Shown piece after piece: positions 55,401 to 63,399 of a DNA stretch of 64,000 nucleotides (the stretch's first letter is position 1; each line of letters opens with the position of its first letter). The translations under genes were made by a program, and so were the position numbers. Source of the stretch: Arcuatula senhousia (Eukaryota > Mollusca > Bivalvia > Mytilida > Mytilidae); contig OZ020317.1 in NCBI GenBank assembly GCA_963971305.1, forward strand, positions 21,284,001 to 21,348,000, written 5' to 3'. The notes under the pieces are model-generated. The model searched no databases. It saw only the letters and a list, made by a program, of their open reading frames with translations, and was not told the DNA's origin.

Positions 55401-57983
55401 CAAGTGGCTACATTCCTGTAGATGAATTGTGGACAAAAACACAGTATTTAAACTCCTTTTAGCATGTTTAGTAAATGAAGGGGTAATATTACAGGGTATA
55501 CTTTGAGTAAGCTCACATGAAGTTGTGCAATTTCTTCTTGCACCTCTAGAACTCCATATGATGAACATCATTCATGTTAAGTTTCATTAAAATCCATCTA
55601 CAGTTTAATATACATGTAGGGGTTGGACTTACATTTTTGTTTGTACATGTTATGTGACCAAATCAAAAACAGACATACAAACAGGCATGACAGGGTGATT
55701 CCTATACTGTAAAAGGGAAAATTTTCGTGTAGGGTTTATTTTCACTAATTTTGCCATCATAACAAATTCACGAAAATTTCCCCTCGAGAAAATTACATTT
55801 AGAAAGACCAAATATTCCATGATCTAATAAAACGTGAAACTTAAACCTTGCAAGTGCAATTTGCTTCTGAAAACGCAAGATTTAAACCATGTAAACCTTA
55901 CGAAATTATCCCCTTTTACAGTACTGTTTACACCCCCAAAACTTTGTTTGCCTGGTGGGAGGAGTAAAACAATCTCATAATACTTGCCTCCTCCTCCTCT
56001 TCTTCATTATCTTCGTTTGCGCTCTCATAATCTGAAACTTCTATATCTGGAAAACAAACACATGTACAGGAATCAAAAATAAATATTAATAATACGTGAA
56101 GTGTAAAAATGTACTTATGTTTAATAGTTATTGGTTGGATATCAATTATCGGGTTTTCATGGATAAGAACTTGTGCCAACCTTTAAATTGAGAATGGGAC
56201 AAGCATGACAAGGTATTAATTTTGTTTTAATTTCTTGCATATATTGTATGTAAATTGTACATGTACCAGAGTCTACATGATGTACATGTGGCAACTACAA
56301 AATAAAAAAATCTGTCCATATATCTGTAGCCATGTTGCATGGTACAAAATGTAGTTAAAACATGCATTATGTTTGTCTATATTTGATTAAAAGTTCATCA
56401 GAGCTTGTGTTTACTGTAATATCATGCTGAATATATATGTGACAAATTAAAATGAAGTTTTCATACTCGCAATATTTATCTATTTTTATTTTTTTTAAGT
56501 AATTTGACTAGAATACTGATAAAGTTCAGAAAAGCTTATTGCACAAATAATCTCCAGTTCTTCAAAATCTGATTTATGAATGTGCAAAAAATATGAATAT
56601 GTAACATACCCAAACATGGCAAATGAAACTTAATCATGTAATCACTCTGTGTGTGTGCTGGTGTTTGACACCCTTTATCGACACACCTGGGCCATGTAGA
56701 GCAGTCAGTTTTAATGGTGGAGGAAACCAGAGTAACAGGAGGAAACCACTGACCTTGGGCAGGTAAGTGACAAACCTAATCACATAAAGTTGGGAAAGTC
56801 CCTTTTTTGTTAAATACAAATGGGACTCAAACACCAGCTGAGAGGTGATCGGCTAGTGATTAATAATGTGGTATTTAAACCAGCCCCTTACTAATCACTC
56901 TGTGTAAAATTTCAAATCTACATGTTTATTATATACATGTATATTTTTTGTGCTGTAGTGTTCATAAAAATTGAGGCCAGCTATGTATTCAATTTGTTCA
57001 AATTAAGCATTTTCTATTTTTTTATGAAATTGCTGATTTAAATTTAGTTTATAATTTTGATAAAATAAATGTCATCTTAAACCCATCAACACCAACCCAA
57101 ATTAAGGCTGTATCGTCTTTTATAGAACAGTCATTAGAACTGAGGAAGGAATACCCTGGTCAGTCTTAGTTTTCTAAATTGTTATTATGTCTTTATATAT
57201 GTTTATATGTTATGTGATTTGTTATTGTATCACCATGACATGTAGTCTTGCGTTGCATAAAATAAAGTAATTAAATTAATTTATTTTTATTTAATATATT
57301 AATTAATAATTTTGTTTAAGTACCTGCTTCTCTTGGCTCCCCTTCACTCTCCTGAAAAAATAAATACAATTTCATTATTTTTTCCATTAAACTTAAATTT
57401 AAAGTGTAATGAAGGGTACAGGTTCCAACCTTGATGGACATTGGACATATTCATAGTGTTGGATAAATTTATTGGTTATGGATCACAACATACAAGACAT
57501 AAAATGGTACCTATGGCTATTATCCTTGATTTGAGGCATCCTCCTCTACCTGCTTTCTCAAGGTTCATTTTCTGATGTTGTGAGGTTTCATGATGTTTAT
57601 ACTGACATGACTGATAATACTGTATAAATAATTTTATTTCCTGCATGTAGTTCTCTTCGTCATTGTTCAAAATGGTATATGCCTTCTGATGTCTCAGTAT
57701 TACATTTAATTTATGTCTGCATAGTAAAATATAGATATAGACTTGAATATTATTCATGTGCATGGGTGTCATCACATTAAAGTTTTATGAAAATGAAAGT
57801 ACACGAGAGTAAGGACTCGGTTCACTGAAAATGTGCCAAAATGGGATCGGTTGCAGCGCTTCCACATGGATCACTTACACACTCAGATTGTCTTGGCTTT
57901 CTTGGACTTGCTGTACTGCTTGTTTCAGTGCTTTCCTCCTCGCTTTCCCCTTCTGAGTGTGGTCTCCTTCTTCTATCGGCCAT
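33908..57983 (-). CDS. CASC3: CASC3 / Barentsz (MLN51), exon junction complex core subunit, 12 coding exons
   Basis: Exons (minus): 57983-57879, 57351-57324, 56046-55988, 53895-53779, 52465-52332, 47405-47232, 45392-44260, 43261-43139, 41143-41063, 39626-39397, 36435-36322, 34471-33908. Together they give 2862 nt with no internal stop. CASC3 binds eIF4A3, RNA and Magoh-Y14 and promotes nonsense-mediated decay and mRNA localisation. Landmarks that match the vertebrate protein as I know it: start MADRRR; SECESE then VSDYESA; the SELOR/Btz segment (about residues 104-205) with DDDEDRKNPAFIPRQGAFYE and KLWQDEGKW-HD; an RGG-rich middle; KKSYSKERR; RYSSQRQR; proline-rich exons; VYRHGTTYYPPE. It is longer than human CASC3 (about 700 residues), mostly in the RG/Arg-Tyr region and an acidic tail. 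The start at 57983 has a good context (A at -3, G at +4). Confidence 0.93.
35180..35780 (+). mobile_element. Pearl-like element, family B, in CASC3 intron 11
   Basis: Three tandem units of about 165 bp carry 'gtccaaagggccataactcc', 'caagtttcattaaattctgt' and 'gaggagttgcgattacaaac'. A (GGAC)n tract lies at 35714-35731. It ends with the hairpin TTATACCC-ttCGCAAC-ttc-GTTGCG-tgGGGTATAA at 35747-35779. Confidence 0.65.
35965..36177. mobile_element. Palindromic MITE, TACYGT family
   Basis: TACTGTAGATTC...TTCGTGGG on the left and CCCACGAAAATAAATGATTA...ACAGTA on the right. CASC3 intron 11. Confidence 0.65.
36322..36435 (-). CDS. CASC3: CASC3 exon 11
   Basis: A 114-nt exon, phase 0 at both ends, with acceptor TTTTTCCAG and donor GTAAGA. 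It encodes EVYRHGTTYYPPELQYPQ followed by a Lys/Arg-rich stretch (MKKRSPAKRTK) that could serve as a nuclear localisation signal. It matches the vertebrate segment with VYGGVTYYNP. Confidence 0.88.
36500..36694. mobile_element. Palindromic MITE, TACYGT family
   Basis: The left end TACTGTGGATTCATTTATTT is intact. The right end is degraded after 'ccacgaaaattgatac'. CASC3 intron 10, just downstream of exon 11's acceptor. Confidence 0.55.
38277..38648. mobile_element. hAT-type MITE with 8-bp target duplication
   Basis: The ends TAGGGGTGTAACGATAC and GTATCGTTACACCCCTA are exact inverted copies. The flanks ATTATGGG (38269-38276) and GTTATGGG (38649-38656) match at 7 of 8 positions. The interior repeats 'gatcgg' and 'cgtgata'. 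It is 372 bp, with no transposase, in CASC3 intron 10. Confidence 0.8.
39190..39396 (-). repeat. Tandem copies of the exon 10 3' end in intron 10
   Basis: Two degenerate copies of a unit of about 92 bp share 'ggaatctgttctgttg'-type and 'gaatactggggg..gtgagggaaatcctt' sequence with exon 10 (plus-strand view). The first copy keeps a donor-like GTAAGT (exon end would be 39305); the second has lost it. Confidence 0.7.
39397..39626 (-). CDS. CASC3: CASC3 exon 10, proline-rich
   Basis: A 230-nt exon, phase 1 in and phase 0 out, with acceptor TTTTTCAG and donor GTAAGT. It encodes a Pro/Gly-rich segment ('RLFRPPPPGSIAGPVP', 'VIYGAPTGPGPFPVAP', 'SQQIPPSSA'). Its 3' end and donor are duplicated downstream (see 39190-39396). 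Confidence 0.88.
40499..40692. mobile_element. Palindromic MITE, TACYGT family
   Basis: TACTGCGTTTCATTATTATT and AAATGAATCCACAGTA ends, with central 'ggttttcgtgg'. CASC3 intron 9. Confidence 0.6.
40948..41062 (-). repeat. Tandem copies of the exon 9 3' end with donors
   Basis: Two further copies of a 57-58 bp unit (CAGCCAATCCCAAGACCTG ... AATTCCAG/GTAAGG) give alternative exon ends at 41006 and 40948. The first unit is 57 bp, so the 41006 donor would add 19 in-frame residues ending INFPIPG. The second copy is diverged (donor GTTAGG) and would shift frame. Confidence 0.8.
41063..41143 (-). CDS. CASC3: CASC3 exon 9
   Basis: An 81-nt exon, phase 1 at both ends, with acceptor TTTGTAG and donor GTAAGG. 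It encodes GFTKQPVVSSPPFQQPIP and PRPVINFPIPG. Its 3' part plus donor is repeated twice immediately downstream. Confidence 0.87.
41340..41550. mobile_element. Palindromic MITE, TACYGT family
   Basis: TACTGTGGTTTCATTATTAT and AAATTAATCCACAGTA ends. CASC3 intron 8. Confidence 0.65.
41704..42858. mobile_element. hAT-type non-autonomous transposon with perfect 8-bp target duplication
   Basis: The termini are CAGACCTGGGG and CCCCAGGTCTG, exact inverted copies of 11 bp. GTAATGCC flanks both sides (41696-41703 and 42859-42866). The subterminal regions are packed with AATTAATTAC / GTAATT motifs. It is 1155 bp with no transposase. It lies in CASC3 intron 8, inside a decayed relative of the fold-back element of 13241-14571. 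Confidence 0.85.
43139..43261 (-). CDS. CASC3: CASC3 exon 8
   Basis: A 123-nt exon, phase 1 at both ends, with acceptor TTTTTTCAG and donor GTATTA. It encodes TGRTKRYSSQRQRNPDP, which matches the conserved AKRYSSQRQR of vertebrate CASC3. The exon ends in 'FYPNENTKG'. Confidence 0.9.
43640..43762 (+). repeat. Dispersed repeat Y
   Basis: Contains 'cattgaaggctgctggctgt' and 'gtacacttattccacatctc', nearly identical to 52790-52900. Confidence 0.5.
43958..44161. mobile_element. Palindromic MITE, TACYGT family
   Basis: TACCATATAGCAGGTTATTT and AAATAACCAGCTATACGGTA are inverted ends. CASC3 intron 7, within about 100 bp of exon 7's donor. Confidence 0.65.
44260..45392 (-). CDS. CASC3: CASC3 exon 7: RG- and Arg/Tyr-rich region
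   Basis: A 1133-nt exon, phase 2 in and phase 1 out, with acceptor TTTTTTAG and donor GTAGGT at 44259. After RPRYSDKSRFGDFIPES it encodes an RGG/RG-rich segment ('GRGRGGRGGYRGG'), four RPQRDYDN-type octads, and then the conserved 'EKKSYSKERRVRSVGKTRT'. The exon closes with 'VSQMNLEGGGEEE', similar to the vertebrate AQLNIAE segment. The low-complexity part is probably disordered and RNA-binding. An antisense and an alternative-frame ORF here are shadows. Confidence 0.9.
44880..44990 (-). repeat. 24-bp coding repeat in CASC3 exon 7
   Basis: Four tandem 24-bp units ('ataatctctctgtggccgat' on the plus strand) encode RPQRDYDN octads. Two units are almost identical and the outer two are diverged. 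Confidence 0.8.
46026..46136 (-). CDS. CASC3: Candidate alternative exon 6c of CASC3
   Basis: A second copy, also 111 nt and phase 2 at both ends, with donor GTGAGC and putative acceptor ATATTTAAG. It encodes PKSKGELIALYGYDIR followed by MSDKPPDAPPRRGDGPP. ELIALYGYDIR is closer to the vertebrate sequence than exon 6 itself (ELITMYG). The acceptor is weak (AT-rich, few pyrimidines). Confidence 0.4.
46165..46275 (-). CDS. CASC3: Candidate alternative exon 6b of CASC3
   Basis: This is a copy of the end of exon 6 with an intact frame: PKSQGELIAFYGFDIR, then the same MSDKPPDAPPRRGGGAP as exon 6, and donor GTGAGT. With the acceptor TTGTTTAAG at 46276-46284 the exon is 111 nt, phase 2 at both ends, so inclusion after exon 6 would insert 37 residues in frame (starting SHLC). 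The polypyrimidine tract is modest (CAACCCCTTG). Expression is unproven. Confidence 0.45.
46281..47210. mobile_element. Pearl-like element, family D, in CASC3 intron 6
   Basis: Five tandem units of about 165-175 bp each carry 'aaaacaggaagtagatga', 'ctgacctggaaaggggagg' and 'ccaaatttgaaaccaatcc'. A (GGAC)n tract lies at 47138-47166, followed by 'aaggtgattgcaatatagcc' and a TATACCCC end. It splits the exon 6/6b repeat unit, whose unoccupied form survives between 6b and 6c. Confidence 0.65.
47232..47405 (-). CDS. CASC3: CASC3 exon 6: second half of the SELOR/Btz domain
   Basis: A 174-nt exon, phase 2 at both ends, with acceptor TCATTTCAG and donor GTGAGT. It encodes MRPKKKLWQDEGKWYHDR, then the PKSREELITMYGYDIR core and MSDKPPDAPPRRGGGAP. 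The Trp-x-His-Asp motif corresponds to the vertebrate WEHD that contacts eIF4A3. The 3' 105 bp of this exon is duplicated twice downstream. Confidence 0.93.
47888..52262 (-). mobile_element. Compound pearl-like array, family A, filling CASC3 intron 5
   Basis: In reverse orientation, three copies of the AGGCTCC/GGAGCCT terminal hairpin start at 47888, 49087 and 50156. Three copies of the opposite terminus (ACCCTTCGGGTCAGGTGAGCT) end at 51606, 52020 and 52262, the first, second and third each preceded by a GACGGAC tract. Between them are about ten core units of 520-530 bp or half-units containing 'agccacagcggccatgtttt', 'ccaagtttggttccatttgg' and 'tcagaggagtta'. The element makes up almost 4.4 of the 4.9 kb intron. 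Confidence 0.7.
52332..52465 (-). CDS. CASC3: CASC3 exon 5: start of the SELOR/Btz domain
   Basis: A 134-nt exon, phase 0 in and phase 2 out, with acceptor TTTTGTCAG and donor GTAGGT at 52331. It encodes EQPDNQKLDDDEDRKNPAF, IPRQGAFYEHDLRIGED and GGQEEDGE(M). The aromatic pair in AFYEHD corresponds to the vertebrate FFEHD that stacks on RNA. Joining AT to exon 6's G restores Met and the frame. Confidence 0.93.
52765..52912 (+). repeat. Dispersed repeat Y
   Basis: The copy contains 'cattgaaggctgctggct' and 'acacttattccacatttc'. It lies in CASC3 intron 4. A further copy is at 43640-43762 in intron 7. Confidence 0.5.
53147..53410 (+). mobile_element. tRNA-derived SINE
   Basis: The head carries an A box (GGCCGAGTGGTTAAGGC, 53158-53175) and a B box (GGTTTCAAGCC, about 53209-53219) spaced as in a tRNA-Leu/Ser but without foldable acceptor ends, so it is a SINE and not a gene. 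The body follows to about 53410. It lies in CASC3 intron 4 in the opposite orientation. Confidence 0.65.
53587..53778 (-). repeat. Three tandem copies of the exon 4 3' end with donors
   Basis: The unit of about 60 bp (GATTAC-GAGGAAGTGGGAG to GATGGTGAG/GTAAGA-GATCTTGAG) recurs, giving exact donor contexts with exon ends at 53721, 53661 and 53601 besides the true 53779. The first copy has a 58-bp length and runs into a stop (TGG-TGA) if read through from exon 4. Confidence 0.85.
53779..53895 (-). CDS. CASC3: CASC3 exon 4: acidic region
   Basis: A 117-nt exon, phase 0 at both ends, with acceptor AATTGTAG and donor GTAAGA. It encodes a run of Glu/Asp ('EEESEEEEEEEDDDEYEDED') and then VIVEDYEEVGEERQSGDGE. 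ERQSGDG also occurs in the vertebrate protein. Confidence 0.88.
54652..54845. mobile_element. Palindromic MITE, TACYGT family (degraded)
   Basis: ACCTTATTTTCGAGGGCAAT on the left and ATCACGAAAATAAGCTGGCA on the right. CASC3 intron 3. Confidence 0.45.
55705..55923. mobile_element. Palindromic MITE, TACYGT family
   Basis: TACTGTAAAAGGGAAAATTT and ATTATCCCCTTTTACAGTA ends. CASC3 intron 3, about 65 bp from exon 3's donor. Confidence 0.65.
55988..56046 (-). CDS. CASC3: CASC3 exon 3
   Basis: A 59-nt exon with acceptor TTTTCCAG. It encodes (A)DIEVSDYESANEDNEEEEEE, matching the vertebrate VLSDYESAED segment. The only fitting donor is GCAAGT at 55987-55982, a GC-AG intron in its best consensus (GAG/GCAAGT). 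Confidence 0.88.
56653..56891 (-). mobile_element. tRNA-derived SINE with 14-bp target duplication
   Basis: TAATCACTCTGTGT stands on both sides (56639-56652 and 56892-56905). On the minus strand the head has a B-box-like GGTGTTTGAGTCCC, and the body contains 'GTGGTTTCCTCC' twice in variant form, a phrase common in the central domain of invertebrate SINEs. It lies in CASC3 intron 2. Confidence 0.75.
57324..57351 (-). CDS. CASC3: CASC3 exon 2 (28-nt microexon-sized)
   Basis: Acceptor TTTTTTCAG, donor GTACTT, phase 0 in and phase 1 out. It encodes ESEGEPREA plus the first base of Asp. Joined to exon 1 it gives SECESEGE, as SECESE in vertebrate CASC3. Confidence 0.88.
57879..57983 (-). CDS. CASC3: CASC3 exon 1 with start codon
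   Basis: It encodes MADRRRRPHSEGESEEEST, then a Ser/Thr-rich part, and ends RQSEC at donor GTAAGT. The frame is open upstream to another ATG at 58034, but that one has a poor context (T at -3), and MADRRR is how vertebrate CASC3 starts. Confidence 0.92.
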
Positions 57984-58140
57984 ATTTGATTCAGGAATCT
58001 CACATGAGAATGGAGTGATCTCCCCTCGATACATTTAGGGCATGGCACCTAACACGTAACTGCGTGTACACCTCGGAACTATTTTCACGGAAAATTAATG
58101 ACAGGTAATTATTTCAGAAAACATCGTATTATTTAATTCA

Positions 58141-59100
58141 TTTCATTTTATTTTATTTTATTTTATTTTATTTTATTTTATTTTATTTTATTTTATTTAT
58201 TTTATTTTATTTTATTTTATTTTATTTTATTTTATTTTATTTTATTTTATTTTATTTTATTTATTTTATTTTATCATTAATAAAATTTAATTTTATTTAA
58301 TTCAATTTTATTTTATTTTATTTTATTTTATTTTATTTTATTTTATTTTTATTTTATTTTATTTTATTTTATTTTATTTCATTTCATTTCATTTCATTTC
58401 ATTTCATTTCATTTCATTTTATTTTTTATTTCATTTCATTTCATTTCATTTCATTTCATTTCATTTCATTTCATTTCATTTCATTTCATTTCATTTCATT
58501 TTTATTTTATTTTATTTTATTTTATTTTATTTCATTTCATTTCATTTTATTTTATTTTATTTTATTTTATTTTATTATATTATATTTTATTTTATTTTAT
58601 TTTTATTTTATTTTATTTTATTTTATTTTATTTTATTTTATTTTATTTTATTTCATTTCATTTCATTTCATATTATTTTATTTTTTATTTCATTTCATTT
58701 CATTTCATTTCATTTCATTTCATTTCATTTCATTTCATTTCATTTCATTTTTATTTTATTTTATTTTATTTTATTTTATTTTATTTCATTTCATTTCATT
58801 TTATTTTATTTTATTTTATTTTATTTTATTTTATTATATTATATTATATTTTATTTTATTTTATTTTTATTTTATTTTATTTTATTTTATTTTATTTTAT
58901 TTTATTTTATTTTATTTTATTTCATTTCATTTCATTTCATATTATTTTATTTTTTATTTCATTTCATTTCATTTCATTTCATTTCATTTCATTTCATTTC
59001 ATTTCATTTTATTTTATTTTATTTTATTTTATTTTATTTTATTTTATTTTATTTTATTTTATTTTATTATTCTCTATTTCATATTATATTATTTTATTTC
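58141..59100. repeat. Pentanucleotide array (TTTTA)n/(TTTCA)n
   Basis: About 950 bp of pentamers, alternating blocks of ATTTT and ATTTC, begins about 160 bp upstream of the CASC3 start codon. A higher-order period of roughly 270 bp is visible: a block with 'tttcatattattttatttt' then 'ttatttcattt' occurs at about 58660, 58935 and (partly) 58415. This is the longest simple repeat in the window. Confidence 0.9.
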
Positions 59101-59945
59101 ATTATATTTTTTTATTATTTTAATTTGTTTTAATCAGGAAAAATGAAACTATTTTCTCAAGTTTATTTTATTCTATTTAGTTTAAGTAAAGGTTTATTTC
59201 ATTTCAATTCATTCATTTTTAAGATTTTTTTTATTTACTAAGTATTTTTGTTTCACAATCGATTAACATTCACTTAATTGTTTGTTTTGTTTGTTTGTTT
59301 GCTCTACCAGATAACATTTTCTCTGGTTGGAATCTTTTTAATAAAGAAATCCTTCTTGACTAAATTGGTTGGTGTCATGTGTGTGTTCAATTAAAGCCCC
59401 ATCGTGTTTTTACGTGGTATACAACCCCGACTTATTATCGCACCAATTATATCTGAATATATATCTGTCTTAATCAGAAAGGGGTTGGATGCAACAAAAG
59501 AGTACGCAGACTAAATGTTAAAGTGACAAAATTAGACGCTATGTACTTTGAGGTGAACAAAAATTAACATTAAATCAAAGAAATTTAAACTAATTAATAG
59601 GGAAAAATGTTAGTGTTCCTTATTTTGTTCATACGTACTAGTACGCACAAGAGAAGAGGCAAATATTGATACCAATGAAGTAAGAATTTTTGTTCTATTA
59701 TTTCATTGAATCTGAATGATTGATGCTAAAAAGGCAGTGGTTTCCAGAACAAACAGTTTGTACAATTAGCCGTGCGGCTATTAGCCAACCTTTTGCATCC
59801 AATCAAAATGGACAATAACTCAATTATGGTTTAAACTAGTTACCAAGTTTAATTAACTTACACTCATTTATATTAGATTCAAAAATGTAAATGATAATGT
59901 ACACTTTAGCGCACACATATTTATTTTCAGAAAAATTGGAGCCTG
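59101..59945. other. No gene recognised
   Basis: AT-rich DNA between the array and the LINE end. No supported feature. Confidence 0.4.
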
Positions 59946-59949
59946 TGTG

Positions 59950-61215
59950 TGTGTGTTTTTTTTATTTATTTTTTTTTTTTTGCTTTTTATGTTTATTTAT
60001 TTGCAAAACATAAAACCCTGACGGGTTCAGCAAATACAAATGAAAAAATGACAAACATAAAACATATAAGAACAAAATGATTCAACATGTAAATGAATTA
60101 TATATAATTATAATAGATATAAGTGACCAGTGTGGACCTTATATTCGCAATTCAATTGATTGCTTTATATAGTCGACAACGCTGGGCAAGATATCTGATA
60201 TAGGGTCAAGAACAATTTTAAGTTTCTCTATTGAACTAAGCTGGTTAAAATTGGGATAAAACCTTTCGATGTTACGTAACAAAATATTTCGTATATCATT
60301 ACTTGTTTTACAGGTAAAGAAAAAGTGATGTTCATCATCCAGTGTTTTACAAATTTTACAAACTCTTTCTTCTCTGGGAACTTTTTTATAGCGACCTACT
60401 TCTATTTCTAAATTGTGGTCACTAATGCGAAGTTTAGTAAGCACTTTGCGGCTATTGAAATTTTTTAAATTTGTTAAATAATCCTCCATTTTTATTTCAT
60501 TTTTAATTTTACTATAGATAAAAATTTTAGAATTTTCATCTATTTTGTTAAGTTTTTCTATTATAATTTTATCATATTGTTGTTTTACATTCAATTTTAC
60601 AGACTTTTTAATTGGATTTTTAATAAGATTAAAGGGTCTTTCTTCTTCCATAAGATCCTCTTCATTAATATCAAATTCATCAAGTACTTCTTTAGCAAAA
60701 GTATACCAAGAATAAATGCCTTCTTGTGACAAAGTCTTGTTCACTAGAAGTGCATCTTTAACCAGTGGATTAATTTCTTTACAGTTAATGCGGGTATAAT
60801 ATAGTAAAACTTATGTTTTAATAAATGAGTCAAGGGGAAGTCTACCCAACTCTGATTTTGCTGCAATATTGCTGGATGTTTTCTTGATTCCAAGAGCAGA
60901 TTTACAAAACTTATGATGAAGTTTTTCCATACTAGATCTGTCGGTCAATGATAAAATGTCACATCTATTTCCATTGGTTCTAGCCCTGTTTTTTGCTTTA
61001 TATACTGGAAAATATTCTTCCATATACCAGATTTCACTATTATAAAGAATTATAGGTCTTATTAAAGAATCAAAAAGCTTACAAGATAAGTCAACTGGGA
61101 CATGTTGGAAATTACACATATATTTTTTCAAAGAAAAGAAGGCCTTTAGCCCTTTCTTTGAGTTCTTGCATAGATCTTTTAAATCTACCCTTTCTGTCAA
61201 TAGTAAATTTTATGA
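59950..61215 (-). mobile_element. 3' end of a second non-LTR retrotransposon
   Basis: A 5'-truncated LINE. Its coding end is at 61200-60139, its 3' tail runs to an A-rich end (T-run on the plus strand at about 59957-59980), and a TG repeat follows at 59943-59955. Confidence 0.7.
60139..61200 (-). pseudogene. Reverse transcriptase C-terminal region with one in-frame stop
   Basis: One continuous frame from 61200 to 60139 is interrupted only by TAA at 60813-60811. It encodes 'KLFDSLIRPIILYNSEIWY' and 'HHKFCKSALGIKKTSSNIA', then 'SDHNLEIEVGRYKKVPREER', and the Cys/His motif CKICKTLDDEHHFFFTC. These are the thumb/connection and tail of LINE reverse transcriptases; the catalytic FADD part lies upstream and is absent. 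The family differs from the LINE at 9110. Confidence 0.75.
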
Positions 61216-62515
61216 GTTAATTGATTATTATAAGGTCATTGATGAAGGATTTAAAAAAAAAACATCCATATACCCTCCCCCGAAACAGCAGATTTTGCTC
61301 CTTTACCGTTTATATAGATTTTGACAAAACTACATTTTGCTCCTTTACGTAAAGTTTGACAAAGTTACCGTTTAGTACTTAAATACCTCAAACGGTCAAA
61401 TTTGACCTATCCTTGTCCTTAAATGCCCGTTTGACCCTCCATTGTACTTTGCATCGATAATGTCGATCATTTTAAAATTCAATCAAAATATGTATCCTAT
61501 TACAATTTAATTACATTTTGATAATTTTTGTTTTATATAAGTTATTGTTGAATGTTGCTTTATAATAAGTCTATCGGTAAATGAATTGAAAACCCTTTGT
61601 TGTGATTTTTGATGATTTTCATCTTCCAGGGGTCAATTGTTAGATCAAAATAATTGCAGACGTTGTTTAAGAGGTTAATCATCTGCTCCGTTCAAAGTTA
61701 TACAAATAAATGTGATCTCGGTAAAAATAATTATCTCCTTTAAATAGTTGTTTTCCTTATTAAATCTAATGTTATGAAAAATTAAAATTTCTTTATTATG
61801 CTTATAATATATTTTAAAAGAGGAAACATTTGCGGTTTTTAACACCATGAAATTTCGAGGACGCGATGGCGAGGAGGAAAATGTTCTAAGATTCTCTTTT
61901 AGGAAGCGATAGATGCTATTCAAAATCTTAAATGCGTTGATGAAAATATCTGCAATAAGATGCTGCATTGTATAGTGATACTTTTCTTTTTGCCGGTTGC
62001 CATCGGTAAGTATATTCGTTGCATGACTTCCCGAGTTTTGTTGTTCGTTTGCACAAACTATAATTACTAAATAAAAAAATGTTCAATGATAAAAGTAAAC
62101 TTTGCTAAGCATGTCTTACTTGTAAGGGACATGCCATTTAGCTTGCATTGAAGGGGTGGGTTTTGGGTTTTTGTTTTTGTTTTTGTTTTTGTTTTTTTTT
62201 TCTGCGCAAAGTGCAGTAAAGATATATATTTTTCGAAGATGTCCGTGTCGAGACAAAATATTTTTTTCTTATATTAGCATTATTTTATAACACAGAAATT
62301 CTTTTTCAGAATATTTTGTCTTCGTCTTTTTGCCAAAAATATTTTTTCATCAAAAATCAGATCCAGAATATCTTTGAGGGAAAAAAAACAAGCCCCCTGT
62401 TTCATGTCCTTGAAGCTAAATGGTCGGTCCCTAAGATGTAAATCCCAAAATATTTTTTTTTTCTCTTTTGGCTTGAGTTTTCTCAACTGATTACAGAACG
62501 TAATTATCATCAACT
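61216..62515. other. No gene recognised
   Basis: Contains 'gattttgctcctttac' two or three times at about 61290-61350 and a (GTTTTT)n stretch near 62165-62195. No credible exon. Confidence 0.4.
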
Positions 62516-62519
62516 TAGA

Positions 62520-62727
62520 TACCGTGGCTTCATCATAATTCGTCGGGTATAAAATTTCGTGTTTTTCGTGGCCTTGATCCACGAAATTTGATATCCACCG
62601 AAAACGGAATTTAACTTTGATCTCTATGCTGAAGATTTCAAAACAACGAATTTAGGAATCCACGAACTTATCTTTTTTCATCAATTCATGAAAAATAATA
62701 CCCACGAAATTAAATGAATTCACAGTA
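62520..62727. mobile_element. Palindromic MITE, TACYGT family
   Basis: TACCGTGGCTTCATCATAAT and AAATTAAATGAATTCACAGTA-type ends (last 16: GAATTCACAGTA region). Central 'gtgtttttcgtgg'. Confidence 0.6.
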
Positions 62728-62811
62728 ATAAAAAATGCACTTATATATTTTATCTTTTGGATTTTTCTGGCAGCTAAAATTAGTTTCTAAATTATAACAT
62801 AAGACAATGAA

Positions 62812-62943
62812 CAAGAATATGTCAAAAAGACATAATGCCCCATCTCGCAACATTTACTTTTTACGGCAATCACTAAAGCATCAATATGATTGCTAAGGCA
62901 CTTGTCAGTCAGAAGGAATGGACTTTCGTAGATGGGGCATAAA
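62812..62943. repeat. Short GGGGCAT hairpin repeat
   Basis: 'aagacataatgccccatctc' at the left and 'cgtagatggggcataaa' at the right are inverted copies of ATGCCCCATCT. It is a relative of the ends at 15520, 20955 and 21450. Confidence 0.5.
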
Positions 62944-63399
62944 AATCATTACGAGTTCAATTCTGTCTTTGTGATTCACTATAACATAAGGTTAATCAAT
63001 TACTGTTTTCATATAAAATTCGGGCGTGTTTTCTCTGTGACTATTTCGCTTTTGCAAACATCTATAAAATGTTTTCGTAAGTTGTACTTATTAATTCAAT
63101 CGTATATATGACTTTGAATTGTGAATTACTCTCTAGATTGCAGAGTTGAAATGTGGCCTTTGAGCAACGCCCATTGAGCATATTCTTATCGAAATCTCCC
63201 CACACATGATGCAACCATTTTCCGTCCTTGTTGAAGCACTATTTACCATATCGTTTATGAAGTCCATCCAGTCTTCATAAAAGTTTTTTTCGAAGGCTAT
63301 TTCTATATACATGCATGTTATACTTTTAGTAGAATAAGCTGTAACTGTAGTTTGCATGGTAAAGGTAACACTACCAAAACAAAAGCTCTTCTTTTGAGG

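Noticed and set aside
58034..58034. Upstream in-frame ATG as the CASC3 start (MYRGEITPF)
   Set aside because: Poor initiation context, and the conserved protein begins MADRRR at 57983.
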